Part shown: positions 1 through 7,702 of the stretch, in pieces
Position numbering within the stretch: the first letter of the stretch is position 1
Layout of the letters: each line of letters begins with the position of its first letter
DNA from: Rhodococcus aetherivorans
Lineage (GTDB): Bacteria > Actinomycetota > Actinomycetes > Mycobacteriales > Mycobacteriaceae
Assembly: GCF_011058165.1 (NCBI RefSeq)
Contig: NZ_JAALEG010000065.1
Coordinates: forward strand, 1 to 36,382
Length of the DNA: 36,382 nucleotides
Direction: 5' to 3'
Position numbers and translations under genes: made by a program
Notes under the pieces: model-generated
Databases searched by the model: none
What the model was told of the DNA's origin: nothing
The model's input: only the letters and a program-made list of their open reading frames with translations

Positions 1-1
1 T

Positions 2-1285
2 GCTGTTGTTTCCGCCGCCGTTTCCGTTGTCGTTGCTGGGCTTTTCGGGCTTGGGAGGCTTCTCCTCCGCCGGCGGTTGCGCCGGTGCCGGCGCCGGGGC
101 CGGTACGGGAAGGGTGGTGAAGACGGGCCCGGTGTCCACGGCCGAGGGGGTGGGCGAACCCACGCTGCCGACCGGTGTCGGGGCGGTGGCGGGAACGCTG
201 CTCGTCCCCGGCGTGGCGACCGGCGGTGTGTCGCCGCCCTGACCCCAGGCCAGCAGGAGGAGGGCGACCACCGCCGCGGCGGTGAGGCCGATTGCGAGCA
301 GGATCCGGCGGCGACCGGAGTCGGGCGCCGCGTCGAACGTCGACAGCGTCGGGACGGGCGCCGGCACGGGCGGCCCGGCAACGGTGAACCCCCGGGTCGG
401 CGCGTGGATCACCTCGGTCACCGGATCGGCGCGGTGCGGTTCCCGCAGTGCGGCCAGGTGCGGTTCCCGCAGTGTGGCCAGGTGCGGTTCCCGCAGTGCA
501 GCGAGCATGTCCCGGGCGCTCCCGAAGCGGTGCTCCGGTTCGCGTGCCATCGCACGCTCGATCACGGCCACGAGTGCGGGGTCGACGTCCGGTCGCGCGG
601 TGGCCAGCGGCGGCGGCCCCTGCGTGATCGCCCGCGCCAGGGCCAGCAGGTTGTCGTAGTCGTAGGGTTTCCGCCCGGTCAGCGCCTCGTACCCCACGGC
701 CCCGGCGGCATACAGATCGTCCGTCACGCTCGCCGGTGTGCCGGAGAGCCGATCGGGGCTCAGGTAGGCGACGGTGCCGACGAGTTCACCGGTACGGGTG
801 TAGTCCTCGCCGGCGCTCTTGGCGATACCGAAGTCGGTCACCTTCACCGTTCCGGTCTCGGTGAAGAGGATGTTGCCGGGCTTGATGTCGCGGTGGAGAA
901 TCCCGGCGTCGTGCGCCGCGGCGACCGCAGCCACCACGGCGATCAGTATCGCGCGCACCCGGTCCTCCGGCATCGGGCCGAGGGCGATCTCGTCGGCGAG
1001 GGTGCGGCCGGGCAGGCGTTCCATCACGATGTACGGAACTCCGGCGTCCTCACCGCTGTCGTGCACCGCGACGATGTGCGGATCGGTGAGGTTCGCCGCG
1101 GCTCGCGCCTCGGCTTCGAAGCGCCGGCGTACGTCGGGCTGGCGGCCGAACTCGCCGCGCAGCACCTTCACCGCGACGGGCCGCCCCAGCCGCGTGTCCC
1201 AGCCGTCGTGGATCTCGCCCATGCCGCCGCAGCCGAGCAGGCCGCGCAACTCGTAGCGGCCGGCGAGCAGTTCGGGAACGGGCAT
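2..1285 (-). CDS. Transmembrane Ser/Thr protein kinase (PknB-type), C-terminus beyond left edge
   Basis: Membrane-anchored eukaryotic-type Ser/Thr kinase; 428 codons are visible with no stop, so the 3' end lies outside the window. The kinase domain spans residues ~11-265: glycine loop near 18-25 (GCGGMGEI), catalytic Lys40 in AVK, HRDIKPGN with Asp133, and DFG Asp151, so it should be active. Three copies of an eight-residue unit (ALREPHLA) follow at ~263-286. A Thr/Pro-rich linker leads to one membrane segment at ~327-347, then an extracellular tail rich in Pro/Ala/Thr that turns into an Asn/Gly run at the edge. No PASTA repeats appear in the visible part. The ATG at 1285 opens directly into the PELLAGRYEL motif usual at the N-terminus of these kinases. 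The substrate is unknown. Confidence 0.93.
   Translation of the reverse strand, partial: MPVPELLAGRYELRGLLGCGGMGEIHDGWDTRLGRPVAVKVLRGEFGRQPDVRRRFEAEARAAANLTDPHIVAVHDSGEDAGVPYIVMERLPGRTLADEIALGPMPEDRVRAILIAVVAAVAAAHDAGILHRDIKPGNILFTETGTVKVTDFGIAKSAGEDYTRTGELVGTVAYLSPDRLSGTPASVTDDLYAAGAVGYEALTGRKPYDYDNLLALARAITQGPPPLATARPDVDPALVAVIERAMAREPEHRFGSARDMLAALREPHLATLREPHLAALREPHRADPVTEVIHAPTRGFTVAGPPVPAPVPTLSTFDAAPDSGRRRILLAIGLTAAAVVALLLLAWGQGGDTPPVATPGTSSVPATAPTPVGSVGSPTPSAVDTGPVFTTLPVPAPAPAPAQPPAEEKPPKPEKPSNDNGNGGGNNS
433..504 (-). repeat. Three tandem 24-bp repeats inside the kinase gene
   Basis: Three consecutive 24-bp units at 433-456, 457-480 and 481-504, each beginning ggtgcggttcccgcagtg. The first two differ at one base; the third differs only in its last six bases. 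On the minus strand they encode three copies of the octapeptide ALREPHLA (last copy ALREPHRA) between the kinase domain and the membrane linker. The unit is a multiple of three, so copy-number change would keep the frame. Confidence 0.9.
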
Positions 1286-1398
1286 GGTTCCAACGCTAGT
1301 GCGGTGCCGGGGGTGGTACCAGGCAAGCCTCGCCGGACGGCCGTCGTCATGCGGTCCGAGTCGTGTGGCGCGGCGGGACGCCGCCGTCCCGTGACCGG

Positions 1399-3003
1399 TC
1401 AGGTGGGGGTGCCGGCCGCGGCCGCGCCGCATCCGGCTGCTGCGGCGTCCCGCAGGTCGTCGACGGATACTCCCGCGACTGCCGCTGCGGCGGCCACCCC
1501 ACCGAACAGGGTGCCGACCAGCCCGTGCGACGGGCGCACCCCCGCACCGGCGTGGAACAGGCCCTCGACCGGTCCCGTCGCGCCGAGGCGGGTGAACGTC
1601 TGGCTCGGGGTGAACGCCGGGCCGTACGACACGCCGCCGGTGCAGCGCATGAAGCGTTCGTCGGTGACGGGAGTCCCCGTCTCCTCGTGGACGATGGCGT
1701 CGGCCAGGCCGGGAACCGTGCGTTCGGCCGACCTCACGAGCCGGTCGCGAAGCTCGCGTCGTCTCGCGTCGTAGCGCGCTGTCGAACCGCTTCCCGGTGT
1801 TATTCCCCACCAGGTGTGCTGTGCCGGGGCCGGGCCGATCAGCTGAACGTTGGTCTGCCCGGGCGCGCACAGCCGGGGGTTCTCCGGGTCGGCGAGGCTC
1901 GCGATCCACAGGCCGGCGGACGTGGACGAGGGAAGCTCACCCGCACGGAGCGCGGCGTACTCCGCATCGAAGTCGTCCGTGTCGGTGACGAGACGGGTCG
2001 CGTTCGGATAGCCCTCGGCGGCGAGGTCCCGGTCGAGAATCAGATAGACGACGGCGAGCGGCAGGGCCAGTTCGTAGCTGCGTACCCGCCGGAGGAGCCG
2101 GGAAGGCACACGATCCGGCGGCAGAAGCGACAGATACGTCTGCTGAATATCGACCGCCGACACGACCGCGGGGGCGAGAATCTCGCGTCCGGCCCCCGGA
2201 ACGGTGTCGAGCGATGCGTCCTGTGTTCGTACGCCGCGAACTCTGCCGTCGTCGACGAGAATCCGGCTCACCTCCGTGCCGAGCAGTACGTCGCCACCAT
2301 GGCCGCGCACCACCTCTGCCAGGCCCTCCGAGACGACCCGCGATCCGCCTTGCGGGTACGACAGGCCCTCGAGATAGGTGTGGATCATCCGGGCCGCCAC
2401 CGGCAGCGACAGCCGCGACGGCGCCACGGCCAGACTGCCGGTCGTCCAGCCGAGAAGTGCGGTGGTGAGTTGCGGGGAGGCGTGCAGATGGCGCAGGTAG
2501 CCACCGGCGGTCGCGCGTCCGTAGCGCAGCAGGCCGCGTAGCCGCCACGGCAGCTGTGGCAGCTCACGCAGGTGCGGCCGCTCCGCGATCCGTCCCAGCT
2601 CCTCGGTGAGCAGCTCGACGGTGGTGAGGAATTCGTCGATCGTGTGACGCTCTGCCGGAAATGCCTCGTACAGAGTGGCTTTGAAGGCATCCATGCCCTT
2701 CGGGACCGCCAGTTCGCGGTCGCCGTTCAGCAGCCGGAACATTCCTGCGGGATCGAACTCCCGGAACGTCACGTCCACACCCAACGGTCCGAGTGCGTGT
2801 CGCACCGGCGCCTCGGAGGTGTAATGCAGCCCGATGTCGAACTCGTATCCGTCGTGGGTGAAGGCGGACATGTGCCCACCCGGCTGGTTGCGGGCGTCGG
2901 CCACCAGTACCCGGCGCCCGGCGGCCGCCAGATATGCCGCGGCCGTGAGCCCACCGGGTCCGGCCCCGATGACGATCACGTCGTAGTCGTAACGCTCTTC
3001 CAT
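1399..3003 (-). CDS. FAD-dependent phytoene desaturase / retinol saturase-like oxidoreductase
   Basis: 534-residue flavoprotein of the CrtI/RetSat amine-oxidase-like superfamily. The N-terminus carries the dinucleotide-binding motif GAGPGGLTAAAYLAAAG from residue 13, followed by an acidic strand end and NQPGGH. The C-terminus has the second FAD contact typical of the family (FHAGAGVRPSHGLVGTLFGG). These enzymes desaturate, isomerise or saturate polyene or isoprenoid chains; the substrate cannot be read here, and no phytoene synthase or other carotenoid gene is nearby. The ATG at 3003 is preceded by GGAGGTCAGC, a clear ribosome-binding site; a longer in-frame extension lacks one. It is followed downstream on the same strand by the kinase gene, 113 bp away. 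Confidence 0.88.
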   Translation of the reverse strand: MEERYDYDVIVIGAGPGGLTAAAYLAAAGRRVLVADARNQPGGHMSAFTHDGYEFDIGLHYTSEAPVRHALGPLGVDVTFREFDPAGMFRLLNGDRELAVPKGMDAFKATLYEAFPAERHTIDEFLTTVELLTEELGRIAERPHLRELPQLPWRLRGLLRYGRATAGGYLRHLHASPQLTTALLGWTTGSLAVAPSRLSLPVAARMIHTYLEGLSYPQGGSRVVSEGLAEVVRGHGGDVLLGTEVSRILVDDGRVRGVRTQDASLDTVPGAGREILAPAVVSAVDIQQTYLSLLPPDRVPSRLLRRVRSYELALPLAVVYLILDRDLAAEGYPNATRLVTDTDDFDAEYAALRAGELPSSTSAGLWIASLADPENPRLCAPGQTNVQLIGPAPAQHTWWGITPGSGSTARYDARRRELRDRLVRSAERTVPGLADAIVHEETGTPVTDERFMRCTGGVSYGPAFTPSQTFTRLGATGPVEGLFHAGAGVRPSHGLVGTLFGGVAAAAAVAGVSVDDLRDAAAAGCGAAAAGTPT

Positions 3004-3047
3004 GCTGACCTCCGGATTGCGGGGAAATCGCCGGTTCGGGGCGCCGT

Positions 3048-3512
3048 TCAGTGGTGCCGGATCTCGCGGGTGGACGGGTGGCCCGCCACGTTGCGGACGA
3101 AGGTGACGAACGCGGCGACGATTCCGATGATGCTGCCCACGATTCCCAGTCCCAGCGCAATGCGCACCACGAGCGGCCAGTCGAACGAGGCGTCGCCGAA
3201 GTCGAACGGGAACACCTGCCAGATCCGCAGCAGCGCCAGCAGCGCGACCGCGGTGGTGACCACGTCTCCCAGCGCCTTGAACCAGACGGGATCCCACACG
3301 AAGTACAGGAGATTGGCGACCAGGCTCGCCAGGATCGAGGCATTGACGAAGCCGATGACCGACCGGGTGCCGTCGGTGAGGAATGGTACGGCTTCCCAGC
3401 CCGGCCACACGTTGGCGGCGTACAGCACCGCCGCATTGAGGAGCACCGCGACGAGATACCCGAATCGCCGGGCGGCGACCGGGGAGCGCGGACGGGTCGT
3501 GGTGGGTGTCAT
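3048..3512 (-). CDS. Small four-helix membrane protein, function unknown
   Basis: 154-residue integral membrane protein. Hydrophobic segments fall at about 16-35, 52-70, 80-98 and 113-137, with short charged loops and a basic, proline/threonine-rich N-terminus. I recognise no family motif. The ATG at 3512 has a GAGGGAGGTC ribosome-binding site just upstream. It lies 44 bp upstream of the FAD oxidoreductase on the same strand, so the two may be co-transcribed; a membrane partner for that flavoprotein is possible but is inference from position only. Confidence 0.82.
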   Translation of the reverse strand: MTPTTTRPRSPVAARRFGYLVAVLLNAAVLYAANVWPGWEAVPFLTDGTRSVIGFVNASILASLVANLLYFVWDPVWFKALGDVVTTAVALLALLRIWQVFPFDFGDASFDWPLVVRIALGLGIVGSIIGIVAAFVTFVRNVAGHPSTREIRHH

Positions 3513-3662
3513 GGCGACCTCCCTCGGGCAGGACCGTCTTCCACGCTAGCCCCGGCGTCCGGATCCGCGTCAGGGAAGAAGGTCCCCGGCTGGCCGATGA
3601 GTTTGCCGTCGCTCGGCGGTCGGAACAGGTGCAGCATCGTTCGCAGCGGAGGAGTGAGCACC

Positions 3663-4451
3663 ATGTTCGACCGTTCCCCAGCTTTTTCCGGCTTCGCCGT
3701 CGACGACGTTGCCGCGGCCGCGAAGTTCTACGGCGACGTCCTCGGCGTCTCCGTGTCCGAGGAGCACGGAATGCTCCACCTGCACCTCGACGGCGGCCGC
3801 GACACGTTGATCTATCCGAAGGAGGACCACACCCCGGCCACCTACACGATCCTCAACTTCCCGGTTCGCGACATCGAGAAGGCGGTGGACGAACTCGCCG
3901 CGCGCGGAATCCGGTTCGAGCGCTACGAGGGTGTCGACGGCAAGGGCATCTTCCGTCGGGTGGGCCCGCCGATCGCCTGGTTCCGGGACCCGGCGGGCAA
4001 CATCCTCGCCGTCCTCGAGGTGGACGAGGCCCCGGCCGACGAACAGATCCGCGCGCTGATCGAGGAACACACCGCGGCCCGCAACGCCAAGGATGTCGAT
4101 CGGCTCGCCGCGTGCTATATCCCCGGTGCGACGGTGTTCGATCTGGCGCCGCCGCTGCGCAAGTCCGCTCCCGACCCGCAGGCCTGGGCGTCGTGGTTCG
4201 CGGGGTTCGACGGCCCTCTCGACTGCGAAGTGCGGGATCTGCGCGTCGAGGCGGCCGGCGACGTCGCGTTCTGCCACGCGCTGTCGCGGCTGGGAGCGAC
4301 ACAGCTCGGTGGACCGCGATTCGACATGTGGTTCCGTGTCACGTTCGGTCTACGCCGCGTCGAGGGGTCGTGGCGGATCGCGCACGAGCACGAGTCCACC
4401 CCGTTCCATATGGACGGTTCCTTCCGGGCCGTCACGGACCTGCAGGAGTGA
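3663..4451 (+). CDS. VOC (glyoxalase-like) domain fused to SnoaL/ketosteroid-isomerase-like domain
   Basis: 262-residue two-domain protein. Residues ~1-120 form a vicinal-oxygen-chelate fold: a beta strand opening [20 protein letters not shown], and a closing strand [15 protein letters not shown] that supplies the usual metal-ligand Glu. Residues ~126-255 form a SnoaL-like NTF2 barrel with an N-terminal helix ([22 protein letters not shown]) and the strand [23 protein letters not shown] typical of DUF4440/SnoaL_3 proteins. Both folds bind small organic molecules; the reaction is unknown. GGAGG lies ~10 nt before the ATG. The gene is divergent from the small membrane protein and ends 5 bp from the convergent repeat protein. 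Confidence 0.9.
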   Translation: MFDRSPAFSGFAVDDVAAAAKFYGDVLGVSVSEEHGMLHLHLDGGRDTLIYPKEDHTPATYTILNFPVRDIEKAVDELAARGIRFERYEGVDGKGIFRRVGPPIAWFRDPAGNILAVLEVDEAPADEQIRALIEEHTAARNAKDVDRLAACYIPGATVFDLAPPLRKSAPDPQAWASWFAGFDGPLDCEVRDLRVEAAGDVAFCHALSRLGATQLGGPRFDMWFRVTFGLRRVEGSWRIAHEHESTPFHMDGSFRAVTDLQE

Positions 4452-4456
4452 CCGGC

Positions 4457-5311
4457 TCAGTCCGGTGGCTGCAGTTCGTGCCTGCCGCTGTTGCCCGTGC
4501 CGCCCGAGTTGCTGCGCAGCCACCGACCGGGCAGCTTGCCCGCGAGGTCGCCCAGTGGGCCCACCGCCCCGCGGAGCAGTTCGACGGTCTCCTGCAGCAC
4601 GTCGATGCTGGTGCTCATCCGCAGGATGCTGGGGGTGAGCTGCGCCAGCGTCTCGGACAGCGACACGATCTGATCGAGCGGACCGCCCTTGGCGAGGAGG
4701 CGCTCGAGGGCGCCCTGTTCGGCGAGGAGGGTGTCCAGCACTCCACCCCGCTCGAGGGCCCGCTCGAGCAGGCCGCCGGGCTGGAGGGCGATGTCGACGA
4801 TGCCGCCGGGGGCGGTGAGGCGTTCGACGGGCCCGCTCTCGGCGAGCAGGCGCTCGAGCGGGCCGCTGGGTGCGGTGAGACGGTCGAGGAGGCCGCCGTT
4901 CGACAGCAGGCGGTCCAGCGCCCCGTCCTCGGCGAGGATCTTCTCGAGCGGACCGCCGGGGGCGGTGACGCGGTCGAGGGCGCCGCCGGGCTCGAGGAGG
5001 CGGTCGAGGGGGCCGCCGGGTGCGGTGAGCCGGTCCACCGGCCCGCCGGGGGCGAGGAGGCGGTCCAGCGGTCCGTCGGGGCGCAGCGCCTGGCCGAGAG
5101 GACGGTCGTCGGCGGCGAGCACGGAGACCTGTTGCAGCAAGCCCAGCGGTCCCCGCGGATTCGCCACGCCGACCGCGCTCAACCCCGCGTACGTCCGGGG
5201 GGAAATCGCCAGGCGGACGGTGGCGATCGCGCCCTCCGCCACGCCCAGGGCCGAGTCCGCTGCGGCGAATCCGAGGCGGACGGGAAACGCGAGCGCGGAC
5301 GCCAGACTCAT
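4457..5311 (-). CDS. Decapeptide-repeat protein (14 exact 10-residue repeats), function unknown
   Basis: 284-residue protein whose core (78-217) is 14 uninterrupted decapeptides of consensus P-G-G-P-L-[DE]-R-L-L/T-A. Glycine falls at every tenth position from 80 to 210 without one insertion or deletion. Each unit carries two or three Leu/Val plus an acid-Arg pair, so each looks like a short amphipathic helix broken by Gly-Gly/Pro. The N-terminal ~45 residues are an Ala/Leu-rich helix with no signal peptide or clear membrane span; residues 218-262 form another amphipathic helical segment, and the tail is Ser/Gly-rich. The pattern is not PE_PGRS, pentapeptide or collagen. A helical surface-binding role (lipid droplet, membrane or granule) is only a guess. 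The ATG at 5311 was chosen; a GTG at 5332 is the in-frame alternative, and neither has a strong ribosome-binding site. Confidence 0.85.
   Translation of the reverse strand: MSLASALAFPVRLGFAAADSALGVAEGAIATVRLAISPRTYAGLSAVGVANPRGPLGLLQQVSVLAADDRPLGQALRPDGPLDRLLAPGGPVDRLTAPGGPLDRLLEPGGALDRVTAPGGPLEKILAEDGALDRLLSNGGLLDRLTAPSGPLERLLAESGPVERLTAPGGIVDIALQPGGLLERALERGGVLDTLLAEQGALERLLAKGGPLDQIVSLSETLAQLTPSILRMSTSIDVLQETVELLRGAVGPLGDLAGKLPGRWLRSNSGGTGNSGRHELQPPD
4661..5080 (-). repeat. 14 x 30-bp coding repeat (decapeptide array)
   Basis: Fourteen consecutive 30-bp units encoding the decapeptides of the preceding protein. At DNA level, strings such as gccgccgggggcggtgag recur with drift at third positions and in the variable residues. 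Conservation of unit length with divergent sequence suggests old duplication under selection for the 10-residue period, not recent slippage. Confidence 0.85.
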
Positions 5312-5372
5312 GCCTGTCACTGTAACCGGCACAACAGTCCGGCTCGGCGGGACGAGCCGTTACCGAAGGTCG

Positions 5373-5579
5373 TCAGGAGACGCGGAGCGTTCCGACCCGT
5401 ACGTACGTCTCGGTGCATCCGCAGCCGTGGGCGAGGTCGGAGCAGTCGACCACCAGCATGTGCCGCACGCGGGAGGTGTCGAAGCAGTCGGGTTCGGTGC
5501 ATTCCACGGGCACCGTCGCGTGCACGACGAGGGTGCCGTGACAGTGGTCGAGATCGGATCGGCACGCCCGGCACGTCAT
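5373..5579 (-). CDS. Small Cys/His-rich protein (putative zinc-binding), function unknown
   Basis: 68-residue protein with eight cysteines (3, 6, 13, 27, 32, 46, 53, 55) and five histidines (12, 14, 20, 40, 51). C3-x2-C6 with C13, C27-x4-C32, and C53-x-C55 could form two metal sites. There is no signal peptide, so the cysteines are probably cytosolic ligands, not disulfides. GGAGGTCCCGCCC precedes the ATG at 5579, a good ribosome-binding site. It stands alone between two minus-strand genes, 61 bp upstream of the decapeptide-repeat gene, with which it may share a transcript. I do not recognise a named family. Confidence 0.82.
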   Translation of the reverse strand: MTCRACRSDLDHCHGTLVVHATVPVECTEPDCFDTSRVRHMLVVDCSDLAHGCGCTETYVRVGTLRVS

Positions 5580-5670
5580 GGGCGGGACCTCCTTCGCGGT
5601 GGCTGTCTTCGTCCCGTAATAGCATCACGCGCCGACAAGGTGGTGGACGTGCGGGGCGTGTTACGCCGGA

Positions 5671-6855
5671 TCAGCGCCGCCTGCGCCGGGCGACGAGGGC
5701 GACGGCCAGCGCGCCGGCGATCACCCCGATCCCGGCTGCGACCCACCAGCCAGGTGTGCTGTCGGATCCGGGAACCGTCACGGCGACGGGTTCGGATGTC
5801 GCGCCCGCCGCGCCGGGCGCGCCCGAGTAGACCGCCGTGATCGTGTGGCTCCCGGCGCCGGAGACGCGGTGCTCGGTGGTGGCGCGGCCGTCGACGACCG
5901 CCACCGGTGGACCCAGGTCGGTGCCGCCGTCCCGGAACAGGATCGTGCCGCCGTCGACGTCCGGTGACACAGTCGCCGTGAGCGTGACGACCGTCCCGTC
6001 GTCGACCACGTCCGGGGCGTCGACGGTGACCGTGGCGGGCACCTCGGCGGTATCGGAGATGGTGATGGTCGCCAGCGGGCCGGCGCCGGCGTTGAGCGGA
6101 CCGGTCATGGTGTCCCGCGGCGAGCAGCGGGTCGGTCCCCACTGGTTGGTGCCGAGGAACGTGGCCTGGGTGAGCGAGGTGTTGTAGTTGGCGTCGTCGT
6201 CGACCAGGCCCGCGGCACCGGCCGTGCGGAGCATCGGCGTGATCACGCCCGCGTCGCCCGCGATCATGGTCACCTCCACCGCCGGCAGCCGGAACCAGCT
6301 GTCGCCGACGGGGCTGGGGGAGCCGTCGAGCTGCAGCTGCGTCTTCGGCGCCCGGATCCCGGCCTCGCTGTCGGCACCGGACATGGGGCTGTTGCCGATG
6401 ACCTCGTTGTTTCCGGACAGGCGCAGGATCGCGCCCGCCGGGTCGGGGACGCCGTCCTCGTTCACCCGCAGCACACCGGGCGGCACGTTGTCCAGGTTGA
6501 AGGCGGTGCCGGGTACGACAGCGGCGTCGACGAACGTCGCGTTGGCGGGAATGGCGAAGTCGTTCTTCAGGCGGGAGACGCTGCGGGTGGTGGCGCCGCG
6601 GCTCGAGTCGGGGTACGCGACGGGCGCCGTCTGGATGCGGTAGGTGAACCGCTCGCCGGGACGAACCCGGGCGGGCGCGTCCACCGTGGCCGACGACCCG
6701 AGCAGCTCGTCGACGTCGATCACCGACCGCACCCGGCACGCGATGCCGAACGAGACCTCGACCTCCTCCGCGGCCGCGGGCGGGCAGACCGCGATCAGGG
6801 ACACGGCGACGGCTGCGGCCGACGCCGCCCCGCGGCGCACCCACTTCGGCGACAC
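5671..6855 (-). CDS. Secreted, membrane-anchored surface protein with bacterial Ig-like domain
   Basis: 394-residue exported protein. Residues 1-29 are a signal peptide (basic KWVRRG, hydrophobic core, cleavage near PAAA-EE). A long beta-rich region follows (30-~270), then an Ig-like repeat of the Big family (~272-366, with TVTLTATVSP and the closing GSHTITAVYSG). A C-terminal membrane helix (~370-388) ends in five arginines: a tail anchor of sortase-like layout, but without an LPXTG motif. The GTG at 6855 is preferred because GGAGGAG lies 5 nt upstream; the in-frame ATG at 6885 would add ten residues before the signal peptide. It is divergent from phoP, 139 bp apart, so PhoP control is conceivable but not shown. 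Confidence 0.87.
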   Translation of the reverse strand: MSPKWVRRGAASAAAVAVSLIAVCPPAAAEEVEVSFGIACRVRSVIDVDELLGSSATVDAPARVRPGERFTYRIQTAPVAYPDSSRGATTRSVSRLKNDFAIPANATFVDAAVVPGTAFNLDNVPPGVLRVNEDGVPDPAGAILRLSGNNEVIGNSPMSGADSEAGIRAPKTQLQLDGSPSPVGDSWFRLPAVEVTMIAGDAGVITPMLRTAGAAGLVDDDANYNTSLTQATFLGTNQWGPTRCSPRDTMTGPLNAGAGPLATITISDTAEVPATVTVDAPDVVDDGTVVTLTATVSPDVDGGTILFRDGGTDLGPPVAVVDGRATTEHRVSGAGSHTITAVYSGAPGAAGATSEPVAVTVPGSDSTPGWWVAAGIGVIAGALAVALVARRRRR

Positions 6856-6860
6856 GGCGG

Positions 6861-6867
6861 CTCCTCC
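6861..6867 (-). promoter_or_regulatory. Ribosome-binding site that sets the GTG start at 6855
   Basis: The complement reads GGAGGAG, followed by 5 nt and GTG. It decides the start of the Ig-like surface protein, because the upstream in-frame ATG at 6885 has no comparable site. Confidence 0.75.
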
Positions 6868-6994
6868 CGGTGCGGACACGTCCATGATCCCCGATCGCCG
6901 TACTCCGACGGCCCGAATTCGGCAGGGCCGGCATACAGGAAGTTCCCAGGATTCTCGCAGCGGCATGCCAGAGCCCTCCGGGAGAATCGACGCC

Positions 6995-7702
6995 GTGACC
7001 GACAAGACCCCCGAAGCGCGGATCCTGATCGTCGACGACGAGCCGAGCATCGTCGAACTGCTCTCGGTGAGCCTGAAGTTCCAGGGTTTCGAGGTCGAGA
7101 CGGCGGGAAACGGCGCCGAGGGACTCGACCGGGCCCGGGCCTTCCGGCCGGACGCGGTGATCCTCGACGTCATGATGCCCGGGATGGACGGGTTCGGGAT
7201 GCTGCGCCGGCTCCGGGCCGACGGTTCGGACGCGCCGGTGTTGTTCCTGACGGCGAAGGACGCCGTGGAGGACAAGGTGTCCGGCCTGACCCTGGGTGCG
7301 GACGACTACGTCACCAAGCCGTTCAGCCTCGAGGAGGTCATCGCCCGGCTGCGGGTGATCCTGCGGCGGGCCGGCAAGGTGTCCGAGGACGAACGCTCGT
7401 CCCGCATCACCTTCGCCGACATCGAACTCGACGACGACACCCACGAGGTGTGGAAGGCCGGCAGGCCGGTGTCGCTCTCACCCACCGAGTTCACCCTGCT
7501 GCGGCACTTCATGGTCAACGCGGGCACGGTGCTCAGCAAGCCGCGGATCCTCGACCACGTGTGGAGCTACGACTTCGGCGGGGAGGTCGGCGTCGTGGAG
7601 TCGTACGTCTCCTACCTCCGCCGCAAGGTCGACACCGGGGACAAGCCGCTGATCCACACCCTGCGCGGGGTCGGGTACGTCATGCGGGAACCCCGCGAGT
7701 GA
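6995..7702 (+). CDS. phoP: Response regulator PhoP (OmpR family)
   Basis: 235-residue two-component response regulator, close along its length to mycobacterial PhoP, as recalled from that sequence (shared stretches include NIVELL-like start, SLKFQGFEVETA, DAVILDVMMPGMDGFG and THEVWKAGRPVSLSPTEF). The receiver has acidic pocket Asp14/Asp15, phosphoacceptor Asp58 and Lys108. The C-terminal winged helix ends in SYLRRKVDTG...LRGVGYVMREPR. In mycobacteria PhoP controls cell-wall lipids and stress genes; the target set here is unknown. The GTG at 6995 follows GGGAGA by ~9 nt; an in-frame ATG at 6965 is an alternative. The stop overlaps the phoR start. Confidence 0.95.
   Translation: MTDKTPEARILIVDDEPSIVELLSVSLKFQGFEVETAGNGAEGLDRARAFRPDAVILDVMMPGMDGFGMLRRLRADGSDAPVLFLTAKDAVEDKVSGLTLGADDYVTKPFSLEEVIARLRVILRRAGKVSEDERSSRITFADIELDDDTHEVWKAGRPVSLSPTEFTLLRHFMVNAGTVLSKPRILDHVWSYDFGGEVGVVESYVSYLRRKVDTGDKPLIHTLRGVGYVMREPRE

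Noticed and set aside
77-1774. Long plus-strand open frame opposite the kinase and flavoprotein genes
   Set aside because: Arg/Gly-rich low-complexity translation with no motif, antisense to clear kinase motifs; a GC-rich shadow frame.
433-5080. CRISPR array in either repetitive tract
   Set aside because: Repeats are contiguous, in frame and without spacers.
6965-6994. Upstream ATG as the phoP start
   Set aside because: In frame, but without a clear ribosome-binding site; the GTG at 6995 has GGGAGA at good spacing. Left as an alternative.
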